Made by a program: the position numbers and the translations under genes. Under the pieces are notes generated by a model. The model made no database searches and was not told the origin of the DNA. It worked only from the letters and a program-made list of their open reading frames with translations. 64,000 nucleotides of DNA from Colias croceus (lineage: Eukaryota; Arthropoda; Insecta; Lepidoptera; Pieridae), in the NCBI RefSeq assembly GCF_905220415.1, contig NC_059541.1:9312501-9376500 (forward strand). The letters run 5' to 3'. This document shows, one piece after another, positions 1 to 11,937 of this stretch. Each line of letters opens with the position of its first letter. Within the stretch, counting starts at the first letter, position 1.

Positions 1-2391
1 GAATCTGTTTATTAAACACGTGTCTATTACCGTCCTTCAACTGAATTACGGTGTAATTAACTGAGAACATTTTAGTGTAAACTCAGATTTAATGAAATGT
101 GTACATACTTTTACTAAATGAAAAAGAGGTATTAATTATTATTAGAGTATTAAAATTGTAAAAGACAAAATATATGATACATACTTATTTACTTACTAAC
201 TTAATTTTCTCTTTCTACATCTAAATTTAGAATAGTTTATGTATCCTAGACTTCGTGCAAAACAATTATTGGTCATAAAAATATAATGCTCTATCTAGAC
301 TTATTAAACGAAGCACAATTTGTTTCTGTAATGCTCTAATAAGTATGAGACATAAAATATAGCTATAACCGTTTCACTTTAGCACTATTGCAACTCCATT
401 ATACGACTGCAGTGGATATGAATTTCAAAGCCATCTCTATTCAAATTACGGAACAATAATAAAACTGAATAGAGCGCTCGGTCGGCGACCGATTATTTTC
501 CTGTTTGTAACTAAAAGTTCTGCACGGGTAATCGTTTAATATTTCCATAAATTCAAAACCCTTTATATTTCAACGTAATGTTAATCAACGCTACAATCGT
601 AAAACGTCCATTAATTGAATCTTTTCTTAATAGATACATAAAAATGAATACAAAAAAATATAGATGAAACAAAAGGTAGGTAATGTAAATTTATGTCAAC
701 TATTTCCAATCATACATATTTTTAGTCAAAAATAGTTTGATATTTTCTCAATCAATATCTGGGTCTAATAAATTATTTATACGTATTTATGTTTTTTTTA
801 ACAATAAAATATATGGGCCTTAGAATTAGTGGTGGTTGTAGTAATTTAGAAGTGCTGTTAGGTACCTATATGCTGGCAATTGATAAAAAAATTGGCGTTA
901 TAATCGCAAATTGCAATCTTATTTATGTTTAACTGAACAGTGAACACGGTACAAAATTTTTTTGTCGATTTAATTTAATATTTTGGATATATTCATTACA
1001 ATACATTAAAAAAAACAAATTATACTTGTTTTTAGTAAATTAATGTGGATCTTGATCTAGATGCTTCTTCATGTGACATCGTCTTTTACGACAAAATTAT
1101 AGAAAAAAAATCGTATTTAAGTGTAGAGTTCATTCACATTACATATGATAAGCCGATAACAGTAAGAACGATAACATTATATTAATACTAATGTTATCCA
1201 ATTCAGCCTAATCATTGGGTATCGTTACACCAAGACATGAATCAGTTCCTTACCTATATTTGCGTAATAATTGTTGTTAATAATTGCCCCAAGGTATAAC
1301 TTTGTCAGCCGCGAATTGTTTGAATTCTTTTGAAATTGGATTGATTTTTTCAACTGTTTTTATTTTCTTTTTAACACTATCTGAACAATCAAGGTTTTAA
1401 ATGTCACAAAATAGACCATGACTAAATCACATGAAAGTTTCCCTTGGATATTAGATATCGATGTCTGAGAATCAATACCCGGGTCACGGGGGATATATTC
1501 CAGAACAATGATTGCGAGCTAGTATGACCCCTTACTCATACTATGGAAATGCTCCTTTCCACTTTTTCCTTTCCGCTTTTGAGCTTGCAGTTGTAATGGT
1601 ATCTAGGATGGTCATCTCCTTTCTTCCCGATGCTTTTTAAACATGTTTGTAACACATGGTTGTGAATTATTAGTATGATAAAATGTATCTGTACAAAATA
1701 AAGGCATCTTGTATTTGCCTTTTATTTTATCTACCTTATTCTGTTATACATGCTTAGTATAATGACACAGTCTTTATACAATTTAAATAACATCAATAAA
1801 GTTTCAAGTTTTTCTACATTTTTCTATATACGAGAATTGCACAATATTTATGCGACTGGACTGGACGTGCCTTCATTCGAACCAAGTGAAAATCCCTTTT
1901 TCTTTTACATTTGTTCAGCACTTTATGATCCTTACAGGACGTAGGTATAACAGAGCTAAAACAGAAGACATAGTAAGCAATATTTAAAAAAACTCTCACG
2001 TTGAGTGGATCAGGCCTCCCCAAAAAATAAATTTAATTGTTATAAATTTTTCAGTCAATTTGTTAATTTTTAAAGTGGAAAAGGAAAAGTAGTGCTTTAC
2101 ATTTTTATTTACCCTAATACATAATACCAATGCCATGAACCAAACCGGTCAGCTGATAAATAAACCGATAATTACACATTAAGTAAATATACCAAAAAAA
2201 CTTAAACAAATTCAAAATCAGAAGGTCAATAAAACTACAATGAGCGAAACCGGTCAGCTGATATAACCCTTTAACTAAAACGCGCCAAAATTTCGGCAAC
2301 CGCTATAAATATCATACACGCTTCACGTTGCCGAGTGAACACTCGTGTGAATGATAATATTATACATGTTGTTAAAAACAAGATAATAAAC
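1..2391. other. AT-rich intergenic DNA upstream of the P450 array
   Basis: No reading frame here resembles a protein family I recognise, and the open frames are short and low in complexity. The last few hundred bases before 2392 should contain the promoter and 5' UTR of the first P450, but I could not pick out a convincing TATA box or initiator. Confidence 0.6.
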
Positions 2392-5300
2392 ATGCAAACG
2401 TTGAGACGCGCGGTGATTTTTAACTATGCTGGAACACAAACTGTTAGGTAAGTTTTGGTATTATTTTATGAACTATCTTTTTAACGAATAAACGTATTAT
2501 TTGGTATACTTTTCTTTTAATAAATCTGTGGTATCCACTACCAAAACACTCGAGTATACATCTACTACATGTATTTACCATTGCCTGAATTTTTACTAGG
2601 AGAGATAATATCTACGATACATATGACCGACATAATATACATAAAATTACATATAATATTACTTTTTCATATCTTATAATATATTATGTATTGTGTAAGA
2701 TCTCTTGTACAAAAAGCATAATAAAATGAATGCGGATAGAAAAAAATCTTTAATGACATCCATAAATAAAGCAAACCGGATCTTAATGGAACCGAGTGAT
2801 TATTTTATTTCATTAGTGATTATTTCACACAAATGTGTTATTTACTTCACGTCTCAGATCAAAGAAAATATTTGTTTACTATAAAACTAAAAAGTCTTCT
2901 CTTAGTTAATGGTTTCACCCAATAACAATTAATTTAATGTTAATTTAATAGATCCATAGCTGTCAAAGCAGCGGTAGTCAATGACAAAAAGACTGATATT
3001 AAACCATGGCAAGAAATTCCAGGCCCCTCTTCATTGCCAATTATAGGACAACTGCATCATTTTATTTTTAGAGGTAGGTATGTGATTTTAGTGGTATGAT
3101 GTGTTTATGGAATCTCTTATTAGCTATTACTCTCAATATTGTAACAAGTCACTAATAAATAGAATATTTTTTTTAATAATACTTATTATTTATGTTAGTT
3201 AGGATTATCTGCAAAATGCACAGATGTAAGATAATATAAATCTGCAGGTAGAAGTCATAGGTACAAGTAAACAAGACCTTATCTGGACAGCAAATCATTC
3301 CACAACACCTGTTTATAATAATAAATGTTTATTTTTTGATGTACAAAGAAAAACGTTAACTTGTAATATTTTTCTTTGTAGGTCATCAAAATTAATCAAT
3401 AAAAAATACCGAAATTAAATCCACATTCAAATGAGACATTAGAGAATTTTAGATTTTGTGAGTTTTGAAGATTAATTTTTTTGCATGTATTAGCACTGAA
3501 TTAATTCTATAAAACATCGGTAATTTTAAAACAAAAAATGTAAAATTTTATTGTTTCTGTATTATGGAATCTTATCGTTAGGGACAAAGTAGAGTAAGAC
3601 CTGCGAAGACCATTCTAAAAGGACGTACCCAAACTCATTTCGTATAATATTACCCAAGTACTAATACACTAATAATTTACCTAAAACATCTACATTTTAG
3701 GATCTTTAAACCGGTCACAAAAGGAAGTTATCAACATTTTATACGAACAGTACGGACCTATTGTAAGAATGAAGTTTTTGGGACTACCGGCATTAATCGT
3801 TCATGTTACTGATGCTGAAGCAATCGAACAGGTAGGGTTTTACGAAAAAGCACATCTTGTTCAGTAATTTATTGTCAAAATACTTTTTCTTATCAACATT
3901 TTCATATCCCAACTGTATGTTTTAAGAAATGTAGCAAAGGCTGGATACCTTTCGTTGATAAATTATATTACCATGCCTTTATAATGGTATTACTAGCGTT
4001 AAAATTAAAAATACCTTAATATGTAATATACGGGTTCTAACCTAACCAACTGATTAAAACTTTACATTAAACTATTGTTGATAATTTAATATGTACATGC
4101 TTTTTAGGTCCTTCGAGGTGAAGATGCCTTACCGGATCGACCCGCATTCAAATCTCTCGAATACTATAGAAAAGAATATAACAAAAATAGAAATCCATCA
4201 GAAAGTACAGGGCTAGTTACAGAGTAAGTTTCCTTAGTACAACGATTTACAATATATTTTGTATACATTGTATGTATTGTATTTCCTCCACAGTCTCTTA
4301 TAAAAAAGTTGCATTTTTCTTTGCTAACTGAATAAAATAAAATAAAATATTTAGCGATGTACATCTACATATTATGATTATTTTTCAGACGAGGAGAAGA
4401 TTGGAAAAAGATACGGACAAAAGTAAACCCAATTATGTTGCATCCAAAGAGAGTAAAACTTTACACCAAAATCTTAGACGAAGTATCTGAGGATATGGTA
4501 AGCAGGTAATGAAATATTATTATTATTTATAATATATGTAATTATCACAAAATTCACTAATTAGAAATGTCACTAAGCTGTAATTGTTATTTTATATATG
4601 TATTATATACAACAGCTTAAGAGATTTTAATCTAAATTATGATAAATATTCGCTGTTCCTACTCACGATTTTTGGGAAATTTTACGAATACGTTTTTACG
4701 TGATAAAAATAATATGCCAAACTGTTTATCCTAGGCTGAAATCAAAACTAAATGAAAAGAAAATGGTGGAAGGTGGCATGAGGAGTCATGTAAACTTGTG
4801 GTCTTTGGAAGCAGTCGCTGTAGTGGCTCTGGGAAAGAGGCTAAATTGCTTTGATCAAAATCTCCCGCAAGATTCTCCTGTTAGAAAACTCATCAAGAAT
4901 GTTCAAGAAGTTTTTCATGTGGCCGAAGAACTAGATTTAAAACCCAGTCTTTGGCGATATTTTCCGACAAAAATGTTCAAAAAAGCCATGAAAAGTTATG
5001 AAGAACAATCATAGTACGTTATAATTTGTGTTTAATAATGTATTGCAAATACTATTTTTGTTTCTATTTCTCTTCTATTTCTAAACTTCTTGCCGGTTCT
5101 TCTCCGTAGATACTGCTTTTCGAATCGGTGGTAAATGTTAAAATGACGTTTCAAAAGTTCTTCTAGAAGAAGTCTAATTGAATAAATAAATGTTTGAGTT
5201 TGAGATTATATTGTTAAATTCTATTTTCAGTCTAACTCGATATTTTATAAAAGAAAGAATAGAGGAAATTAATAAATGTCCTGTTAGCAACGATGACGAT

Positions 5301-7171
5301 AAGAGTATATTAGAGAAACTATTGGACATAGATGAAAACACGGCGCATCTGATGGCAGGAGACTCGCTATTTGCTGGAGTAGATACGGTAAATTTATATA
5401 CAGGGAAACATAATAATAGAAATTTGTCAATGATGTGAAATGAAATATTCGTTAGGTTTTCAAATGATAGAAGTAAATGGTGATGCATAACATATTGTCA
5501 CATAAAATCTATGTGGAAACTCACAAATAACTAAGAAACAGTGATTGTTATCAATTTTCTTAGCACAAAAAAACTAATTTAATTTAATTTTACTTTTCTC
5601 AACAGGTATCGAATGTGATGATATCCATATTTTATTACTTAGCGACAAATATTGAAAAACAAAATAAATTAAGGGAAGAGATCATAGCAGGGGATCCTAA
5701 ACAACCATATTTAAAGGCTTGTATAAAAGAAACATTACGGTTGATACCTGTAGTACCAGCCAATTTGAGGAAACTAACAAAGGAATATAATTTATTGGGA
5801 TATCAGGTGCCAATTGATGTAAGTTTTTATCAGATTATAATAATAAATAATAAAGCCTTCTTTATTCCATAACTCAAATTTTACATTTCAAATGGTGTTA
5901 GTATTATTAGTAGGTATATTATTATGCTAGTTAGTAAGTGTTAGTTTTATTGTATACCTACTAGCTTACCGCCCACGGCCTCGCCCGCTTTATCTAAAAC
6001 CTAATAAATTATATACTAAAACCTTCCTCTTGAATCACTCTATCTATTAAAAAAACCGCATCTAAATCCGTTGCGTAGTTTTAAAGATTTAAGCATACAA
6101 AGGGACATAGGGACAGAGTAAGCGACTTTGTTTTATACTATGTAGTGATTTAGTTGAGACTTGAGGTATGGATCTCGTTTGAGTAAAGGCCTCCTTTTAT
6201 CAGATACTTTGCTAATTCACTAGCTAAGATAGCGAACATTTAATACCGTTTGTGTAATAGATATCAATACGATTAGTACGATTATTATGATTACTTAATA
6301 AACTTTTTCAGATTTAAGAATGAGGATTAACACACAACTTTTACCAAAGAAAGATTTGTATTACTATTTTAAAGATTTGTTATTAAAGTTTATATAAATA
6401 AACATAGATAGTATTTTTTGTCCTGCAAATTATCATGTCTGATCAATCCGATCATTAGATAAAAACCAGACAAACTTTTATGCAATTAAACTAACCAAAA
6501 AATAAATTTGCCATTTTTCACAGACCTTCGCCATACTAAACCACGAGGTCCTATGCAAGCAAGATAAACATTTCCCTCGTGCGAGTGAATTCATTCCGGA
6601 GAGATGGATTGTTGACAAAAGTGATCCTCTACATTATAGCAGCGCACATCCCTTCGTGTATAATCCCTTTGGTTTTGGCACTCGCAGTTGTATTGGTAAT
6701 AATCTAGAAATTCATTTATGGGAGAGTAAAATAATTTCCAAATTCAAAATTTTAGTCGTCATTTGGCTTTTCTAGCAAATGTTTCCAAAAATGACAGTAG
6801 GTTTTAACTTTTTAAGATAGCTTTTTTTCTCAAAGATGTTTAATGTCGTTACAACTATTTTCTTTGTCTTTCAAGTATTTTATTATTGTTGCTTGAACTA
6901 TTTTTACAAAATTTTCTATTAATTAGATAACACATCTACTCAGAGATCCTGATTTTTTACTAATTCAATATTATTAATTATTTTTTTAAGCTTCTGTTTA
7001 CTAAGCTTATTTTTTCCAGGGAGACGTATAGCACAACTAGAAATGGAGTCGCTTGTTCACAAAATGTTTCGGAGTTTCCACTTAGAATGGCACGGACCTC
7101 CCGCCAAAGTAGAAGTTGCAATATCTAACTATATTGTTGGGGATTTGCCTTTTACTCTTAAAGAGTTATGA
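2392..7171 (+). CDS. Mitochondrial-clan cytochrome P450, copy 1 (CYP333B-like)
   Basis: Ten exons: 2392-2447, 2952-3073, 3701-3831, 4108-4223, 4389-4505, 4735-5013, 5231-5387, 5606-5818, 6524-6695, 7020-7171. All introns are GT-AG and the exons join into one frame of 504 residues. The start was chosen because exon 1 (M-Q-T-L-R-R-A) is basic and free of acidic residues, like a mitochondrial presequence, and ends in the same phase as the paralogues. Visible motifs: hinge PWQEIPGPSSLPIIGQ (about 37-52), C-helix region RGEDWKKIRTKVNP, I-helix AGVDT (322-326), K-helix ETLR (368-371), FIPERW meander, heme loop FGFGTRSCIG with Cys453, followed by RRIAQLE. As a mitochondrial-clan P450 it would be a heme monooxygenase fed by adrenodoxin-type ferredoxin. 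Substrate is unknown. The CYP333B assignment is from memory and not certain. AATAAA lies near 7304. Confidence 0.93.
5950..6150 (+). repeat. SINE-like repeat in intron 8 of P450 copy 1
   Basis: Begins near CTAGCTTACCGCCCACGGCC and runs to a stretch ending in AGGGACATAGGGACAG. The GC-rich head of type 'CTAGC-T-CCGCCCGCGGC-TCGCCCGC' recurs at 17.9, 42.2, 43.3 and 50.3 kb on the + strand and on the - strand at 27.4, 49.9 and 57.7 kb. It is probably a short interspersed or non-LTR tail repeat. Edges are approximate. Confidence 0.6.
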
Positions 7172-7743
7172 ATATTAAATAATAATCTGTGATAGTTAAT
7201 TTATTACTTTAAAAATAAATCTGGTTACATTTCTTATGAAATGTCTTGTAAATAACTAAATAACTCTTTATTTAGATATAATGGGAGGAAATTATTTATG
7301 TTTTAAATAAAGGTGAATATAAAAACTTGAATGTTTATTTTTTTCAGTTTATCACTTAAAATGTATAGTTTTACTCAAAAATTTTCATACAAGATACATT
7401 AAATAGTACATAAAATAGTTAGATATTATGTACCTACCCATGAAGCGCTATTAATCACGAAGATATAACTTTACATCACAGTATAAAAAAAAATTATGTG
7501 GTGCATCTTTTGAAAAGCAACAAAACGGAATAAAAATAATTAAGTAATATTGTTAATTATTATTCATCAAAGTCAGAAACGCCAGCAGGTTAATAATTTT
7601 GTTTCTTATGAGAAAAGTTGACTCTCCAAATTTCTTGTAGCATCTTGTATTAATGGAATTTGGTTAATGAAAAGTGTATAAAGATGAGTAAGTCACATTT
7701 TTAAATTTTAATAGGAAAATAAGCTTCATAAAATTTTATCTTC

Positions 7744-7773
7744 AACTAGCAAAAAGGATCCTTTTTGCTAGTT
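7744..7773. repeat. Perfect 30-bp palindrome
   Basis: Two 15-base arms, AACTAGCAAAAAGGA and its exact reverse complement, meet with no spacer. The right arm runs into a T-rich stretch. No gene overlaps it. Function unknown: it could be a degenerate MITE end or chance. Confidence 0.8.
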
Positions 7774-8108
7774 TTTTGTTTGTATACAATTTGTGCCTAA
7801 TTGTTTTCTCTGACTTCAATAAATATATAATATTTTCTTCCATTTTATCTATTATATTAGCCACATTACTGCCAGTCTGTGAGAACATTATGAGGAAACC
7901 GGCATGAACAAGAAGTAAGAACCAAAAACTCGACATCACACATAGCTGCCAACGCACATTTGGCCAACATATTAGTCATAAGATTAATGACTAAATTCTA
8001 AGGAAGAAATATGGATGCTACTAATTTGAGTATTTTATTAAGATTAGTCTATCAAATATTTAAGACTAATAAGACTCAGTAACTTGTAACATTTTCAAAA
8101 TAAACACG

Positions 8109-8192
8109 TTTAATAACTCAGCCCCCGGAATCACAGACACAATAGAAAATCTATTGTGTCGTGGTCCGATCGGGCCGCTCGGGGCTCAATGT
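8109..8192 (+). mobile_element. Short TTAA-type MITE, copy A
   Basis: Starts at TTAA followed by TAACTCAGCCCCCGGAAT, has a central hairpin CACAATAG...CTATTGTG, and ends GGGCCGCTCGGGGCTCAATG. The right terminus is decayed: there is no second TTAA. Close copies lie at about 16.8 kb (same strand) and 58.1 kb (opposite strand). TTAA ends with CCC/GGG-type termini suggest mobilisation by a piggyBac-like transposase. Confidence 0.75.
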
Positions 8193-10373
8193 GTCCAATC
8201 CTATTATTTCTTATTTGTATAGTAAAAAGATGAATAAAATCTTCTTACAAAATGAACGACCTTAACAGATTTTGTGACGAGGCATCGAGATAGGTAGTAA
8301 AAAGCATCTTTAGTACCTTGTACCTCTAGTATCTAATTTCCCTTTGAAAATTGATTTAAATGTATATTTTATTTTTTCTGTAGTCGTATAACGTCTCCTG
8401 TCCCGTAAATTTTAGATTTTATTACAAGTTTAAAAAAAATACTGTCGTCATTACTAACTTATGCCAAACTCCCTGGAGTTCTTTTGTTTTATAAGCCTTA
8501 AAATATTATCTTTGCATATACATTACTCTTCAACTTTACTCCACTCCACTCTTTGCTCCACTCTTAGTAATAGAGCAAAATTATTGAAAGTACCTTCACT
8601 GACTTAAATATTAAGCCACACATATAATAACTATCTACTATTTAAAAATCCATCTAAGTATATGTCTTCTACGTTCTCTAAATTCAATTCACGCGTTCTC
8701 TAAACGGTACAACCATATAAGTGTTGAATTGAGAGGAAACCACTAAATTGGATAAATAATAAAGGCCAATAAACTAGTGAACTCAACGAACCTAGTATGG
8801 AATTTGCGTATGAATCAAATTGAATTGCGACCTCGAATATTTTAAATGAGAATGTGATGACGTGCACACATATAAATAAACATAGGGCATTTGTGTAAAC
8901 AATTTTCCTGAAATAGTTCGGAATAAAATGTGTCTGCCTGCTGCTTATTTAATATTATAGAGAATTTTTATGTTTCAATAATACCTTATTATTGTATGCA
9001 GCCATTTTGTATTAAAATGGTATCTTTCTGAATTGTTTGTATTTTTTTTAACTGATATTCCATTTTCAAACATAATATATTAAGGGATGAAGATGTGTGA
9101 CTAATATACAACGTAATAAAAATATTAATAGGAGTACAAGTAGTAAATTGCACGTGATATGATACTGATAAACTGATTGACGATTTACATCTACGTCTCT
9201 GTATGATAACAACTGATAACAGTAACATTGACCGACCTTCCATATTTAGAGTTAACGAAGTGATATTTGTAAATATTAAATTAATGAGGAGTCACATAGA
9301 CTCCCAATTTTTATGGACTTATATATTTATTAGGTACGCATTAAAAGTATGATAAAAATGTTAACACCACAACATGAAAGTTAAATGTTATTAATAAAAA
9401 CTATTATTATATATTTATAAGCACAGAACAACACTGTTTATAAGTTTCTAGCAGAGCTTATGTACTGTGTATTTGCCTAGAGAAAAACTACAGCACAGAT
9501 GATAAATTTCTTGTTGCCTATAAAATGATACGGAACTAAACTGTATTATCTTACTTTAGCCTATATCTACACTATACTCAACACAGAACTATTAGTAAGA
9601 TAAAAACACTGTGAAGACATAGATTTATCTCATAATTAGCTCACGTTTTATTAAAGTTCAAATATTCCCAGCACGTAGCATATCCATTTACAACTGAAAC
9701 CGTCGCATCCTAGCTCAAAGTAACATCTGGGTGTCACCCACATGACCTAAGTCCTTAATAATAAATCATCTTCAGACCTTACCCTGTGTAAATTGGATAC
9801 TGAGAGTTTTGGTTTTGCAACTCTTGAATATGATAAATGATTTTAATTTTCAACAATTTACTGAACTCATTTGGCTTTTATTAGATAATAGATAGGTATA
9901 TTCATTTATGAAAATATATATCCTTATTTATAACTTACATTGCATAGTATTGGTATTTTTACCTTTAATTGCAAGAAATTATGACTGAAAACGAATTTAA
10001 AAAGCAACAGACTTCATTATATAAAAATTATTGAACTTCCTCCATTAATTTTATAAAATGAAAATCACCTTTATATAACCGAAATTATTAAAATAATTAA
10101 AATAATAGTTTGTTCAAACGTCAATTACCATGAGCAGCTCGCCGACGATGACAATAAACTTACTATTTAGGTACATAATTTTCTATAACATTTTTATATT
10201 ATGTAATATTTTCAGTTACACTAAGGATAGAGAAATACCATTGATCCCATTGATGCATATTTTTTGACCCCTTTAAGTCTTACAGACGATTATTTTTTAG
10301 TCATACCGTAGTTGCTTTAATTTTATCACAGGCGTCATAAGTTTGGAAAAATTATGAATTAGTTAGTAGATTG

Positions 10374-10405
10374 TTTCAGTAGTTACAACAGTGTAACTAC
10401 TGAAA
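10374..10405. repeat. Hairpin with 13-bp perfect stem
   Basis: Arm TTTCAGTAGTTAC (10374-10386), loop of 6, arm GTAACTACTGAAA (10393-10405). The stem is too short for a typical pre-miRNA. Noted as structure only. Confidence 0.6.
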
Positions 10406-11937
10406 TTATTTTTACATTCACTAGTAGAAAGATATCAAGAATTTTAACAGGCAGATGTAAAAAAGGCTTTGAAAGAATAAAAAATATTTCTTTTCATCTA
10501 CAAAAAATCATTTTTTCGCATGCACTGTCTAAATGGTTGAAGATACAATAAACGTAAATTCTAGTATTCTAAAAGATCTAAAAAGGATCTCGAGCTTGTA
10601 TCTCTATAAAAAATTGCATGTACCTAAGCTTTAAAAGAACCTTTTCACCTATGTTCATGCCAGCGAATTCGCGCGGCTCAAATGAAATCATAGGTACATA
10701 ATAAAATTATGATATACATTATACAATCTGACTAATTTTAAACGGAATTCATAAATTTATAATTTACAAAGTTTACCAACCAGAATTTTCACGTAACGTG
10801 TAATTCTTATCATAGGTAATATTAAAAATTATGCATTCACCATATCATTTCATAATTCCATACTTTTAAAACGAAATGTACCTACACGTGATCAAAGTTA
10901 TAAATGGACATACAATATCCAAAGTACCTATTATAATGCAATTATAGTATAATTACAGGCTGATATATTATAATTTTATAGCAAATCTAAGATCAGAACC
11001 GAGGTCACTCCTTACCTCAACCGGTTATAGAAGGAAGCTAATCGCCGATATCTGGTTATATAATATACCTAATTCATGTTTAGTAATTTGCAGATGCATA
11101 TGGTTAGCAAAACAATAGATAAATATTTTTTTTCGATACAGTATGCAAAAATTAATTGATAACTCAATAATTGATAAAATTATCTCTTTATGTACCTATA
11201 TTCATTATCTACATGTCCGGGAAAGTCTTTATGATATAGGTAGATATGTATTATCTGATCCAGCAAACTATTTCGGCCAGGACACACTTATCACTTAGAT
11301 TTGCATTTTGAAAAATATAGACCGATTCGCAGACCCAACTAATATTAGTTGTATATACGTATATAAGTACATTATATAAAATGTCATAAAAATCAGGCAG
11401 CGTTTTTGAGAAGTACTGGAGGGTAATATAAACAAATTATATATTTACGTATGTTTTTCCCATCGAGTTTCTATTTTGAGTAGATTATAATATTGACCTT
11501 AATAAATAAAATAAATCTATTAATATAATATATTATGCAAAATCAAACTCCCTAAAAGGTAAGAGAATATTTCACCTGCTCTTACGATAGAGTCTCTTCC
11601 CAATAAACTAGACCTAAAAGTGCAATAAATACAACATGAATAAGTAAGCGTCAGTTAGCGCGTACCTATCATTTAAATTCGTCTGATGCTATTAGATTTA
11701 CAAAACATGGAACGAAGGTCATATTATTTTAGCTTCGTATTCATCTCAGTACGCTACGTCCCGTCTCGGTATATGTTCAAGCATTACACATACAAACAAC
11801 TATAAAATATATTGCAAGATAATCAGTGAAATTACAGCGATATGATGACGAATGAGATAACGTGAAGCGTTCAATGAAATATTTGTGTTTTATTTATTTG
11901 TTGTAAACAATCGTGTGCCGAAAGGTAAAGCGTAAAC

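Larger units (their letters stand above)
7172..11937. other. Intergenic spacer between P450 copies 1 and 2
   Basis: About 4.8 kb, mostly AT-rich. It contains the 3' UTR of copy 1, a 30-bp palindrome, a TTAA-type MITE near 8.1 kb and a 13-bp-stem hairpin at 10374-10405. I see no P450 exon remnant or other gene in it. The promoter of copy 2 should lie just before 11938. Confidence 0.6.

Noticed and set aside
5174..5488. 104-codon - strand frame over P450 copy 1 exon 7
   Set aside because: Antisense shadow of a real exon, with no family resemblance.
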